This document shows, in pieces, positions 40,267-48,924 of a stretch of 64,000 bases of DNA. How positions within the stretch are numbered: position 1 is the stretch's first letter; each line of letters starts with the position of its first letter. Both the position numbers and the translations under genes were made by a program. The notes beneath the pieces are model-generated. The model had not been told where the DNA came from. It saw nothing but the letters and a program-made list of their open reading frames with translations, and made no database searches. Origin of the DNA: JBCBGF01 sp039820585 (GTDB lineage Bacteria > Pseudomonadota > Alphaproteobacteria > Rhodobacterales > Rhodobacteraceae); the NCBI GenBank assembly GCA_039820585.1, contig JBCBPV010000010.1, forward strand, positions 9,530-73,529, given 5' to 3'.

Positions 40267-42363
40267 ATGAGTGAGCCGGTCAGGTATCACATAGCCGACG
40301 GTGTGGCAGTGCTGACCATTGCCAATCCGCCGGTCAATGCCTTGTCCCACGCCGTGCGCGTACGTCTGGCAAGCCTTCTGGAACGCTGCGCGGTAGACGG
40401 CAACATCAAAGCGCTTGTCATCGCCGCCGAAGGGCGCACGTTTCCTGCCGGGGCCGACATCTCCGAATTTGGGCGTAAACCCCAAAGCCCGACCTTACCC
40501 GAATTGTGCAACGCTATCGAAGCCGTCGATAAACCTGTGGTGGCCGCCATCCATGGCACAGCCCTGGGCGGTGGGTTCGAACTGGCGCTGGCCGCGCATG
40601 CCCGCGTGGCAGAGGCGCGCGCCGCGGTTGGGTTGCCTGAGGTCAAGCTGGGCCTGATCCCCGGTGCGGGCGGAACCCAACGTACCCCCCGGCTGGCGGG
40701 CGTTGGCCCCGCGCTCGACATCATGCTGTCGGGGGATCCGGTGCCGGCGGCCGTCGCCCATAAGCTGGGCCTCGTCGATGCGATCACCGAAACCGATGTG
40801 CTTAGCGCGGCCATTTCGCTTGCGGGCCAGTTGGCTGACCAAGACATGCCGCCCCTGCGCGCGCGCGAGCGTGAGCCTGCGCGCAAGGACCCTGGCCTTT
40901 GGGCCAAAGAAATTGCCAAGCGGCGCGAAGCCCTGAAGGCAAGCCCGGTGCTCGCGCCCAAAAAGATCATCGACTGCGTCGAGGCGGTGCAGCTTTTGCC
41001 TTTCGACGCCGCGCTCAGTTTTGAGCGCGCGGCGTTTGAGGATCTGCTCGGCTCCGACCAGTCCGCCGCCCTGCGCCACGCCTTCTTCGCCGAACGCCGT
41101 ACCGCCAAGCTGCCCGAACTCGCGGGCGTCGCCCCGCACCAGATCAGCACCATCGGCATCCTCGGTGGCGGTCTAATGGGCGCAGGCGTCACAGTGGCCT
41201 GCCTGGATGCGGGCTTCCCCGTGATCCTGGTGGAAAAAGACCTCGATGCGCTGGAAACCGGTGTTGAGCGCGTGATCGACATCTATGACCGCCAGGTGGC
41301 CCGCAAAAAGCTAACCCCAGAGGTGCGGGATGAGCGTGTGGGTCGGCTCAACGGCCGGATTGAAATTGAGGCGCTGACAGAGGCTGATTTCATCATCGAA
41401 GCGGTCGTCGAAGACGCCAAGGTGAAACAAAAAGTCTTCGCCGATCTCAACGCCGTCGCGCGCCCCGGTTCGATCCTGGCGACCAACACCTCGTACCTCG
41501 ACATCAACGACATCGCCCAGGCCTCTGGCCGTCCGGCGATGGTGACGGGGATGCACTTCTTTTCGCCTGCACAACTCATGCGCCTGGTCGAGGTGATCCC
41601 GGGAAAGGCGACATCGCCCGAAGTGACCGCCACTGCCTTTGCGCTGGCTCGCAAGCTGGGCAAGATCCCGGTCCATTCCGGCGTGACCGACGGTTTCATT
41701 GGCAACAGGGTGCTATCGGCCTACCGCCAAGCAGCGGAATATCTGTTGGAAGACGGCGCCAGCGTGGCAGAGATCGACGGGGCCATGCGCGCCTTTGGAT
41801 TTCCGTTGGGCCCTTTCCAGGTCTCAGATCTTGCGGGGCTCGATATCGCCTGGGCCCGCCGCCAACGTCTGGCTGCGGCGCGCGACCCCTCGCACCGCTA
41901 TGTCGCGATCCCCGACCGGCTGTGTGAGTTGGGCAGGCTCGGTCGCAAGGTGGGGCGCGGCTGGTACGCCTATCCCCGCGACGGCAACCGCTTGGGCGAG
42001 GTCGATCCAGAGGTGACCGCGATTATCAATGAAGAGCGGGTGTTTCAAGGCATTACGCCCCAAAGCTTCACCGCGGAAGAGATTCAGCGCCGCTGTCTTC
42101 TGGCCATGGCCAACGAAGGCGCGCGGCTGATCGAAGAACAGATCGCCCGTCGCCCATCCGACATCGATGTCGTGATGATGCACGGCTTCGCCTTCCCGCG
42201 CTGGCGCGGTGGGCCGATGAAGGCCGCAGACCTGATCGGGTTGACGCTTGTGCGAAAGGATCTGGCAAAACTCGCTGAAACCGATCCCCATCTTTGGCTG
42301 CCCTCGCGCCTGTTTGACGAGCTGATCAAGAACGGCAAGACCTTCGACGCGTTGAACGGCTGA
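40267..42363 (+). CDS. fused enoyl-CoA hydratase/3-hydroxyacyl-CoA dehydrogenase (FadB/FadJ-type)
   Basis: Carries out two steps of fatty-acid beta-oxidation. 698 residues. The N-terminal crotonase domain (1-180) has the oxyanion-hole blocks FPAGADISEFG and GTALGGGFELALA with the catalytic glutamates in LPEVKLGLIPGAGGTQR. The NAD-binding domain has GILGGGLMGAGVTVACLDAG, and the C-terminal dehydrogenase domain has MHFFSPAQLMRLVEVI and GFIGNRVLSAYR. This is the peroxisomal/bacterial multifunctional type. No thiolase gene adjoins. A terminator is not obvious; a convergent gene ends 4 bp away. Confidence 0.92.
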   Translation: MSEPVRYHIADGVAVLTIANPPVNALSHAVRVRLASLLERCAVDGNIKALVIAAEGRTFPAGADISEFGRKPQSPTLPELCNAIEAVDKPVVAAIHGTALGGGFELALAAHARVAEARAAVGLPEVKLGLIPGAGGTQRTPRLAGVGPALDIMLSGDPVPAAVAHKLGLVDAITETDVLSAAISLAGQLADQDMPPLRAREREPARKDPGLWAKEIAKRREALKASPVLAPKKIIDCVEAVQLLPFDAALSFERAAFEDLLGSDQSAALRHAFFAERRTAKLPELAGVAPHQISTIGILGGGLMGAGVTVACLDAGFPVILVEKDLDALETGVERVIDIYDRQVARKKLTPEVRDERVGRLNGRIEIEALTEADFIIEAVVEDAKVKQKVFADLNAVARPGSILATNTSYLDINDIAQASGRPAMVTGMHFFSPAQLMRLVEVIPGKATSPEVTATAFALARKLGKIPVHSGVTDGFIGNRVLSAYRQAAEYLLEDGASVAEIDGAMRAFGFPLGPFQVSDLAGLDIAWARRQRLAAARDPSHRYVAIPDRLCELGRLGRKVGRGWYAYPRDGNRLGEVDPEVTAIINEERVFQGITPQSFTAEEIQRRCLLAMANEGARLIEEQIARRPSDIDVVMMHGFAFPRWRGGPMKAADLIGLTLVRKDLAKLAETDPHLWLPSRLFDELIKNGKTFDALNG

Positions 42364-42366
42364 CGC

Positions 42367-43368
42367 CTACAAGCTGCGCCGCGGTTGGCCCCGGTAATGG
42401 CGCAGGCGTGCAAACAGGTCATGCCCCATCTGGTGGGCGACATAGGGCACATCCATCGGCAGCCAGTTTTCGGCAATTCGGTCCCCTTCCAACCGATAGA
42501 AATCCATAACCGGGATGCGGATGAATTTGCCTGTTGCAGGCATCCCCAGATACTCGCCCGAATGGGTGCCCGTCACGACACCGCCTGTCACAGCGTAAGG
42601 GCCATCGCTGATCCGGATAAAGTGCCCCTCGGCATCCCGGTCGGGAAAGGCGCGCAGAAACGGGATCTGGTGGTGGGCGCGAAACCCCTCAATCCCCCGG
42701 CACATGCCCACGCCGGAAGCTGCGTAATACATGAAGTGTTCGGTCCAGTAATCCGCATGCGGCATGGATTCGAGCGACACCCCATCAAAGCTGAGGAGCG
42801 CCTCATGCATCGCAAACACGGTGTCCAGCGCATCGGGCCCATCCCAAGTCGCCCCATCCGCGCGCAACCCATCCTGCGTCGCCGGACCGGGCCATGTCCC
42901 TTCGGTCCCCAGTGACGGGGGCAGGGGCCAAAGCCCCGCCTGCCGTTTGAGATCCATCAGGTCCAGCATCACATGGCTTTCGCGCAACCGGTCGCCATCC
43001 AACCAATGCGCCTCGGCATACCGCAAGTGGACAACCCCATAAGTGGCTGGGATATCAAGCAGATCAGCGGCGAAGTTCGCCTGCAGATGCCCTATTGCCG
43101 CCACCAGATGCGGCGCACGGTCCCGCTTCAGCCGCGCATCATCGCGATTGTCGCCCCCGATAAAGATCAGATCTCGCCGCTCCATGTCTGGCAGGGCGTC
43201 ACGTAGCGCGGCCCAAAAGCCACCAATCGCCTCCGGCCCCACCAAATCCCCCCAGGGATGGCCCGCATGAACAACCGCATCGGGGTGATAAATATCGGCC
43301 ACCGGGGCCCCCGCGATCAGATCCAGCAAATGCGCCCGGGTGCGGGATTTCAGATCGGATGGCGCCAT
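42367..43368 (-). CDS. two-domain SnoaL/NTF2-like protein
   Basis: 333 residues from the ATG at 43368. Two repeated cone-shaped NTF2 folds are suggested by DIYHPDAVVHAGHPWGDLVG, with its partner GPEAIGGFWAALRDALPDME, in the first half, and by MCRGIEGFRAHHQIPFLRAF with GTHSGEYLGMPATGKFIRIP and DFYRLEGDRIAENWLPMDV in the second. The latter is the SnoaL-type polyketide-cyclase/ester-cyclase signature. Its ATG is 96 bp from a divergent SnoaL gene. The function is probably enzymatic on a small molecule, but no substrate can be named. Confidence 0.78.
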   Translation of the reverse strand: MAPSDLKSRTRAHLLDLIAGAPVADIYHPDAVVHAGHPWGDLVGPEAIGGFWAALRDALPDMERRDLIFIGGDNRDDARLKRDRAPHLVAAIGHLQANFAADLLDIPATYGVVHLRYAEAHWLDGDRLRESHVMLDLMDLKRQAGLWPLPPSLGTEGTWPGPATQDGLRADGATWDGPDALDTVFAMHEALLSFDGVSLESMPHADYWTEHFMYYAASGVGMCRGIEGFRAHHQIPFLRAFPDRDAEGHFIRISDGPYAVTGGVVTGTHSGEYLGMPATGKFIRIPVMDFYRLEGDRIAENWLPMDVPYVAHQMGHDLFARLRHYRGQPRRSL

Positions 43369-43463
43369 AGTCGGTTTCCTTGCATTCGTGTGCAAAGAAC
43401 TGTTGCGCCATTCCGCCCGCGGTGTCTAGGTGGCGCCGACATCCCAAACCGGAGGGCAGAGTG

Positions 43464-43991
43464 ATGAAAGGGTCCCGACCCGAACAGGCGGTTCTAACCC
43501 GCGATACTGACATGTCGAAAACCGACGCCACCCGCGCGGTGATCGAAGGCATGGTCGATGGCCTGAACGACCACCGCATCGCTGATATTGGTGAGTTTTT
43601 TGCCGAAGGCTTTGGCTGGTATGGCAACCAGGGCTGCGGCACGAAGCGCGGCCTGCGGGAGTTCCAGGAAAACTGGCAGAAACCCTTTCAGGCTGCGTTT
43701 TCGGACAAGACGTGTGTGGATGAGGCCCGGCTGTACATGGGCGAATGGGCCGCCGCGTTCGGCCGCCAAGAGGCCATCCATTCCGGCATCTTTATGGGCA
43801 TCGCGCCCACCGGCAAACGGGTGGAGATCCGGTATATGGATTTCTGGAAGGTGGTCGATGACAAGATCGTCGACAACTGGGTCATGGTCGATTTCCCGCA
43901 CGTGCTGGCGCAACTGGGCGTGGATGTCTTTGGCGGCGAAGGCTGGGAAGCGTTCGACAGTGGCGCGCGCACGCCCGCTGCACCAGGTTAG
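43464..43991 (+). CDS. SnoaL-like (NTF2-fold) ester-cyclase-type protein
   Basis: 175 residues from the ATG at 43464, with ggagggcaga upstream. The NTF2-like domain (RAVIEGMVDGLNDHRIADIG; FKP-like FQAAFSDKTCVDEA; GIAPTGKRVEIRYMDFWKVV, then DKIVDNWVMVDFPHVLAQL) matches the SnoaL family with the DFWKVVDDKIVDNW end motif. Divergent from a two-domain homologue, with which it probably shares a promoter region and a pathway. The role in catabolism of a small metabolite is inferred only. Confidence 0.78.
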   Translation: MKGSRPEQAVLTRDTDMSKTDATRAVIEGMVDGLNDHRIADIGEFFAEGFGWYGNQGCGTKRGLREFQENWQKPFQAAFSDKTCVDEARLYMGEWAAAFGRQEAIHSGIFMGIAPTGKRVEIRYMDFWKVVDDKIVDNWVMVDFPHVLAQLGVDVFGGEGWEAFDSGARTPAAPG

Positions 43992-44049
43992 GGCCTGCCC
44001 CCCACCGCCCTCATGTGCGGCTCCCCCGGAGTACGTCAATCGCAGGCGC

Positions 44050-44271
44050 TTAGCTCAGAAACAGCCCCACAATCACTGCCATCAGCCCCAGCCCGCAAAT
44101 CGCCAGTGCCGCGAGGTTCAAGGTAACGACCTTCTGCAGTTGTGCCCGCAACGCCGCATCCTCCAGCCCTGCCGCCCGCGCGCGCATTGCCAAAACGATG
44201 CAGGCCAACAACCCGCATAGCCCCAGCACCGTCAGCCCCGCACCACCCCAGACCAGGTATTCCATCGCCAC
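44050..44271 (-). CDS. small two-TM membrane protein
   Basis: About 73 residues with two hydrophobic helices (WGGAGLTVLGLCGLLACIVLA and LNLAALAICGLGLMAVIVGL) separated by a charged loop (RARAAGLEDAALRAQLQKV). The N-terminus is short. No family is recognisable. Start could be either ATG in MAMEY. Divergent from gapR across about 120 bp. Function unknown. Confidence 0.68.
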   Translation of the reverse strand: MAMEYLVWGGAGLTVLGLCGLLACIVLAMRARAAGLEDAALRAQLQKVVTLNLAALAICGLGLMAVIVGLFLS

Positions 44272-44390
44272 ATTCTCCGCCCGTGTATGCCCTTGCGCTT
44301 AGCCGCGCCGAACAGCCCGCGCAAGGTCTTGCGGGGGGCGGGGCAGGGGGGTATGTGGCCCGCTCAACCCAAGAAGCCCCGAGGTCCCCG

Positions 44391-44645
44391 ATGAGCGATA
44401 CGTCTGACACCACCTACCGCGTCACTGCCGACGAACTGCGCCAGTTCATCGAACGGATTGAACGGTTGGAGGCCGAGAAAAAGGACATCGCCGAGCAGCA
44501 AAAAGAAGTAATGGCCGAGGCCAAGGGCCGCGGCTATGACACCAAGGTCATGCGCAAGGTCATTGCGCTACGCAAAAGAGACGCCGCTGATATCGCTGAG
44601 GAAGAGGCCGTGCTCGAGATGTACAAAGAAGCGCTGGGCATGTGA
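44391..44645 (+). CDS. gapR: GapR-family chromosome-structuring protein (DUF2312)
   Basis: 84 residues from the ATG at 44391. The sequence TADELRQFIERIERLEAEKK, then IAEQQKEVMAEAKGRGYDTK and VMRKVIALRKRDAADI, matches DUF2312. Caulobacter GapR forms dimers and tetramers that embrace overtwisted DNA ahead of replication and transcription and stimulates topoisomerases. The protein is entirely helical with a basic stretch (KVMRKVIALRKR). Size and composition match family members closely. It is convergent with the sulfotransferase-like gene, whose stop lies 2 bp away. Confidence 0.9.
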   Translation: MSDTSDTTYRVTADELRQFIERIERLEAEKKDIAEQQKEVMAEAKGRGYDTKVMRKVIALRKRDAADIAEEEAVLEMYKEALGM

Positions 44646-44646
44646 T

Positions 44647-45525
44647 CTACGGCGCGATCACCGTGACGCCGGGCATCCGCGCCAGCGTGTCCACGTCTTC
44701 GTCGTAGATCTCATTGAGTTCATCAATCAGCATCTCATCCCAGCCGGGCAGGTGGACCTCTTGTTCCACTGCTTCATCCAGCGCGTATTTCGACAAGAAC
44801 GCCGCCACCACGCGGCGACGCACGTTCTCATTTGCAGGCGGGTTGGTGCGCAGATAGCCGCGTAGGCGCTTGTGCCCTTCAGGCTCCATGATCTTGCGCG
44901 TCAGATCCAAGGCACCCACCAGCGGGACCGAGGCATCCACACCGGCCACCTCGCGCATGATCTCGGGCCAGATCATCGGGCTGTCCTCATCGCACCAGAT
45001 CGTCACCGGGCAGCCAGGATTGGCCGCCTGGATGCGCGCGACATAGTCTGACCAGCGCAGCTTGTGCGGCTCAACGCCAGCCATGAATTCCCCGGCATTG
45101 GTCATGTCGGGATCGAGAGTTTCATAGAGGGCGGGGATGAAACTGGCGAGGCTGCGCACGGCCAGCACAAACTCAACCTCAGCCGTTGGAAAGGCGTGGC
45201 GCAGCCAGGCGCTTTTATGGGCGCGGGCATAAAGCTGGCCATCTTCCAATACCTTGCCCGGCATGCATATGAAGCTTTCATTGGACAGGATCACACGCTC
45301 AGCCTGATCATCGTCGATCACCGCTTCCAACAGTACATCTTGCGTCTCGGCGCTGGCGGGCTCACCGCGCAGCTTCTGCAGCGCCTCGCTCAGCACCCGC
45401 CGGTAGCGTCCCGGGCCTGGCACAGACACTGCCTCGCGCGCCAGTGTTTCGCGATTGCGCAACAGCGACCGCACCAAGCGGTCGGTATCGGTGCAATGGG
45501 CGCCGATGTGAAAAACGATCTGCAT
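44647..45525 (-). CDS. sulfotransferase-like P-loop protein
   Basis: 292 residues. The beginning (MQIVFHIGAHCTDTDRLVRS) is a degenerate P-loop like the GxHKTGTTxL 5'-PAPS-binding motif of sulfotransferases, with the lysine/threonines changed to C-T-D-T-D. A central AEVEFVLAVRSLASFIPALY resembles the PSB region (VRNPxD.FIS.Y). The remainder is helical. Members occur in Rhodobacteraceae as uncharacterised proteins. Because the phosphate-binding lysine is missing, activity is uncertain. It is next to tRNA-Thr. Confidence 0.62.
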   Translation of the reverse strand: MQIVFHIGAHCTDTDRLVRSLLRNRETLAREAVSVPGPGRYRRVLSEALQKLRGEPASAETQDVLLEAVIDDDQAERVILSNESFICMPGKVLEDGQLYARAHKSAWLRHAFPTAEVEFVLAVRSLASFIPALYETLDPDMTNAGEFMAGVEPHKLRWSDYVARIQAANPGCPVTIWCDEDSPMIWPEIMREVAGVDASVPLVGALDLTRKIMEPEGHKRLRGYLRTNPPANENVRRRVVAAFLSKYALDEAVEQEVHLPGWDEMLIDELNEIYDEDVDTLARMPGVTVIAP

Positions 45526-45643
45526 GCCTGCTCGGGCCTTTGGTTTTTCGGCACTATACGGCCAAATTCGGGGTCGCCTAGCCCCTTGCCCGTGATCGAG
45601 CCCCTTGCGTCGCCCAAACGCTGCAAGTATTTGCCCATGTAGT

Positions 45644-45719
45644 GCCCCTATAGCTCAGCTGGTAGAGCAACTGATTTGTAATCAGTAGGTCCGCGGTTCG
45701 AGTCCGTGTGGGGGCACCA
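45644..45719 (+). tRNA. tRNA-Thr (TGT anticodon)
   Basis: 76 nt with encoded CCA. Acceptor gcccctа-type strand pairs with tgggggc, the D arm is agctcagctggtagagc, the anticodon stem ctgat/atcag encloses tttgtaa with anticodon TGT, and the T arm is gcggttcgagtccgt. It reads UGU-decoded threonine codons. A decayed IS1182-like transposon lies 250 bp downstream, so the tRNA flank may be an insertion hot spot. Confidence 0.94.
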
Positions 45720-45967
45720 CTAATTCACTAAAAATTATATCTAACAGCAACTTGCGTGTTTTATCTAAAAGCTCATCCCCCAATCGAAGCATGGTTGACG
45801 TTCTTCGACATGTCAGTTGCGCCATAAGTGCTTTGGTCCGCACTTACCATAGTGATCGGTTAATGGTCTCGATGATAGGCGCCCTAGGCTTGTTTCGTTA
45901 AAAAATGCATGCTTGATCGAAGCGTAAGTCGCTGAATCAATTCCCATATCGACTGGAGGGATTGGCG

Positions 45968-47079
45968 ATGATGGGACCGAGGCAGGAAGCACGTGCGGCG
46001 CTTTTCGACGAGTTCTCGCTGGAAGATCACGTCCCGCAAGATCACCTGCTCAGGTCAATTGATCGGCTTGTCGATCTCGGCCGCGTTCGCTCTCATCTTG
46101 CCGACTTCTACAGCCACACAGGCCAACCTTCGATCGATCCCGAGCTGCTGATCAGGATGCTGATCGTCGGCTACTGTTTCGGCATCTGGTCTGAGCGGCG
46201 GCTCTGCGAAGAGGTGCATCTGAACCTCGTGTAAAGGTGGTTTTGTCGGCACGACCCGGACGACCGCGTGCCGGATCATTCGACCTGTTCAAAGAACCGC
46301 CACGGTCGGTTCCGGGAGAGTTAACTGTTGCGCCATTTGTTCGAGACGGTTGTCGCAAGGTGCGTCACAGAGGGTCTTGTCAACGGTCAGCGCCTGGCAG
46401 TCGATGCCAGCCTGATCGAGGCGGATGCCAACAAGCAATACTCCGCGTCGCAGGAAGACTGGGATACGGGACGGATCGACGTGGAAGCGACACCGCGCGC
46501 GGCTCGCGAGTATATCGACACGCTGGACGAAGCCGCGTTTGGAGCGGCGACACCGGTCGAGCCGAAGTTCACATCCTATTCCGATCCGGCCAGCCAATGG
46601 ACGGCGGCCAGGAAAGGCCCTGCGTTCTTTGCCTATTCCGACAAATACCTCATCGACGCCGCTCATGATAGGACCGTCGATGTGGAAGCCAAGCGGTCGA
46701 TCCGCCAGGCTGAGGTCGGATCGACGAAGACGCTGCTGATCGGGGTTGAACAGCGCTTCAACCTGCACCCTGAACGGCTTGTCGCCGACACGGCCTACGG
46801 GTCGGGAGCTCTGCTTGGCTATTTGGTAGACAAGAAGATCGCGCGCACATCCCGGTGATCGACAAGGCCGGTCGAACCGACAGTACATGGTCGCGTTCAG
46901 ACGTCGAGTGGGACGCCGAGAACAACCCGTACATCTGCCCCGAGGGCGAAGCACTAAAGCAATTCCGCCGGAACTACTCCGATCCCAATCGCGGCCCAAA
47001 CGACGCAATCCTCCTCGCCGCCACCGCCCAAAACCTCCGCAAACTGGCGAAGCTATTTCCTGCACCGCAGCATCGGTGA
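45968..47079 (+). pseudogene. decayed IS1182-family transposase
   Basis: The N-terminal block (FSLEDHVPQDHLLRSIDRLV, then GQPSIDPELLIRMLIVGYCF) is typical of IS1182-type transposases but stops in the middle (LNLV at 46232). The next block continues in another frame (LFETVVARCVTEGLVNGQRL and the DDE region FAYSDKYLIDAAHDRTVDVE, LHPERLVADTAYGSG) up to about 46858. A third frame carries DVEWDAENNPYICPEGEAL and ends QNLRKLAKLF. At least two frameshifts and an internal deletion separate the pieces. The element cannot transpose on its own. Inverted repeats could not be identified. Confidence 0.85.
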
Positions 47080-47346
47080 AAAGCCTGACAGCCAAACGGT
47101 TTGTGGCCCATCCAAACGCCCACCAAGCCGCTCTCACCTTCCTGTTTTTCCGCAGAATCGGCGAAACCCTGACCTTCACCGCGGATGCAAACGTCTCTCA
47201 GTGTTGCTCGAAAGCAGACTTTGGCTTTGAAGCTCCATCAGGCTCGAAAACGCTAGGCACGGCAAGCGCCGCAAACGATGAGCCGTTGAAAAGATGTACA
47301 GGCGACGGCTCTGACGCTGCCTCATGTTGTACGAGAACGAGTAAGA
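47080..47346. other. gene-free transposon tail
   Basis: This stretch continues a region resembling the C-terminus of the IS1182 transposase in a further frame (a segment reading FFRRIGETLTFTADANVS), again broken. It then becomes unrecognisable DNA. No complete gene is seen. Confidence 0.45.
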
Positions 47347-47381
47347 GCGAGGGCGGCTCGTCAGGCCGCCCCTCGCTTTTT
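47347..47381. terminator. strong hairpin with T-run on plus strand
   Basis: A GC-rich stem gcgagggcggc / gccgcccctcgc with one bulge is followed by five T. It ends whatever runs in from the transposon side and lies 8 bp from the end of the opposing gene at 47389, so it may terminate both. Confidence 0.72.
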
Positions 47382-47388
47382 GCGGCCG

Positions 47389-48057
47389 TCACTCCTTGGC
47401 GCGCTGGAACTCTTCGCCTGACAGGCTGTGCGCGATCATCCGGCGTTGCATCAAAAGCGAAGTGAGATAGGCATCTTCCAGATAGCCCGAAGAGTCGATC
47501 AGGATTCGCTTTTGATCGGCCGACATCCGGTCATCGGTGCGCCGCACCAACAGCTTGCCATACCGCAGATCTTCGATCAGCTTTTCGGTGGTCTTTGGCG
47601 ACATATCGTTGATCATCAGGTGGCCATATTCGTAGATCGCGAATACTGGGCGGCGCAGGGTCCGAACCGTGTCCAGGATCTTGGCCTTCCGCTCGGGACG
47701 AAAGATCGCCTTGCGAAACTCATTGGTGCTTTTGGTAAAGCCGGGGTCCTTCAGATCAGCCTCGATCTTGGCGTTATGCGCCTCGATGTAGTTTGAGATC
47801 TGGTCAGCATCGGTACAATCCAGTGCTTTGAGGAAGAACAGGAACTGCGTGAAGTGCAGCAAGTAGTCGTGCCCGTTGGACCCGGTGATCGTAGGAAACT
47901 CGGATAAGGGAGCGGTCTTCTCAAGCTCTTTGCGAACGGTCTCAAAGAACCAGTTTTCGGCCTTCAGGCTCGCCTCGACCGTTTCAAAGGCCCGCGCGGT
48001 TGCTTCAGCCCCGAACGATTGAACGTCGGCGATCCCTTTCTGTCCGGCGTCTGTCAT
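47389..48057 (-). CDS. hypothetical helical protein
   Basis: About 222 residues from the ATG at 48057 (MTDAGQKGIADVQSFGAEAT); the frame is open 114 bp further but without clear support. Charge-rich and helical (RAFETVEASLKAENWFFETV; DYLLHFTQFLFFLKALDCTD; EFRKAIFRPERKAKILDTV). No signal peptide or membrane segment. I recognise no family. It lies between a decayed transposon and the Tad-like operon, in the same orientation as the latter but 223 bp away with a separate end. Confidence 0.6.
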   Translation of the reverse strand: MTDAGQKGIADVQSFGAEATARAFETVEASLKAENWFFETVRKELEKTAPLSEFPTITGSNGHDYLLHFTQFLFFLKALDCTDADQISNYIEAHNAKIEADLKDPGFTKSTNEFRKAIFRPERKAKILDTVRTLRRPVFAIYEYGHLMINDMSPKTTEKLIEDLRYGKLLVRRTDDRMSADQKRILIDSSGYLEDAYLTSLLMQRRMIAHSLSGEEFQRAKE

Positions 48058-48279
48058 GTCCTTACCCCCGGCAACCACACTCAACCGTGGATTTCTGTGC
48101 GTCAACAGGCATTTGTAAGGGTCTGATGGGTTTTCAATAAGGCGTAGATGCGGTGTCTCGCGATGTTTCACGCGCGTTCCTTTCGGTGTCTTGCACTATC
48201 TACCCCAGGGCAGGTGTAGCAAGCCGGGCCGCGATCCTTGGCCCTGTCGTATTCAATGCGACACCCTTGAAATCGCAGG

Positions 48280-48924
48280 TCACAGAAGGGGCCCGCCCAG
48301 CCAAATGACACCTTGTGCGAGGGCCAGGGCGGGGGCGAGCGGTTGCTCGGTGAGCGGCGTGGCGGTGCTGTCGGCGCCCCGCAGGCGCATGGTGGCCCCG
48401 GTGGCCCATTGCACCGCGATGCCGCAAACAGTGAGGATCAGCACATCAGGGATGAGGCTTGGCCCCAGCCAAGCCACTGTGCCCGCCAGCAGCACCACAT
48501 CGCCCCCGCCCAACAAGTTGCCGCCGCGCCCACGGGTCAGCAGGCCGACGAATAGGCCTATCGCGATCACAAGGGCGGCGGCGCCCGCGTGGATCCAGAT
48601 GAGACCGGGATAGGTGGCGGCATGGGCGAGGCCCAAAGCGATCATCGGGACCGACAGCGCATCGGGAACCGTGCGCGTTGCTCCGTCGATGGCGGCGAGG
48701 GCGGCGAGGCCCAGGACCATGACAAGTGTCCAGAGGGCAAAGGCCACTGTAACCGCAGCGGCGGTAAGCAGCCAGGCAAGCGCGCCGCAGGCCGCCGCGA
48801 AGACGATGGTTGCAGGCAGACCGGGACGCAGGCCGTCGAATTTGGTGGCAAGCAGCAGCCCTGCGAAGACGGCGAGGCCGACGAGCAGGGCCAGTGCGAT
48901 TGGGGCCAGAGACGCGCCCGTCAC
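48280..48924 (-). CDS. prepilin peptidase, A24/TadV-CpaA type
   Basis: Aspartic protease that cleaves and methylates type IV/Flp prepilins. About 214 residues from a GTG at 48924. It has about six TM helices, with the two catalytic aspartates in AAIDGATRTVPDAL and GGGDVVLLAGTVAWL (GxGD). It lacks the N-terminal methyltransferase region, which is normal for TadV/CpaA. Its start overlaps the stop of the caspase gene (GTGA). The presence in this operon shows that the linked Tad machine processes its own prepilins. Final gene of the operon. Confidence 0.8.
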   Translation of the reverse strand: MTGASLAPIALALLVGLAVFAGLLLATKFDGLRPGLPATIVFAAACGALAWLLTAAAVTVAFALWTLVMVLGLAALAAIDGATRTVPDALSVPMIALGLAHAATYPGLIWIHAGAAALVIAIGLFVGLLTRGRGGNLLGGGDVVLLAGTVAWLGPSLIPDVLILTVCGIAVQWATGATMRLRGADSTATPLTEQPLAPALALAQGVIWLGGPLL

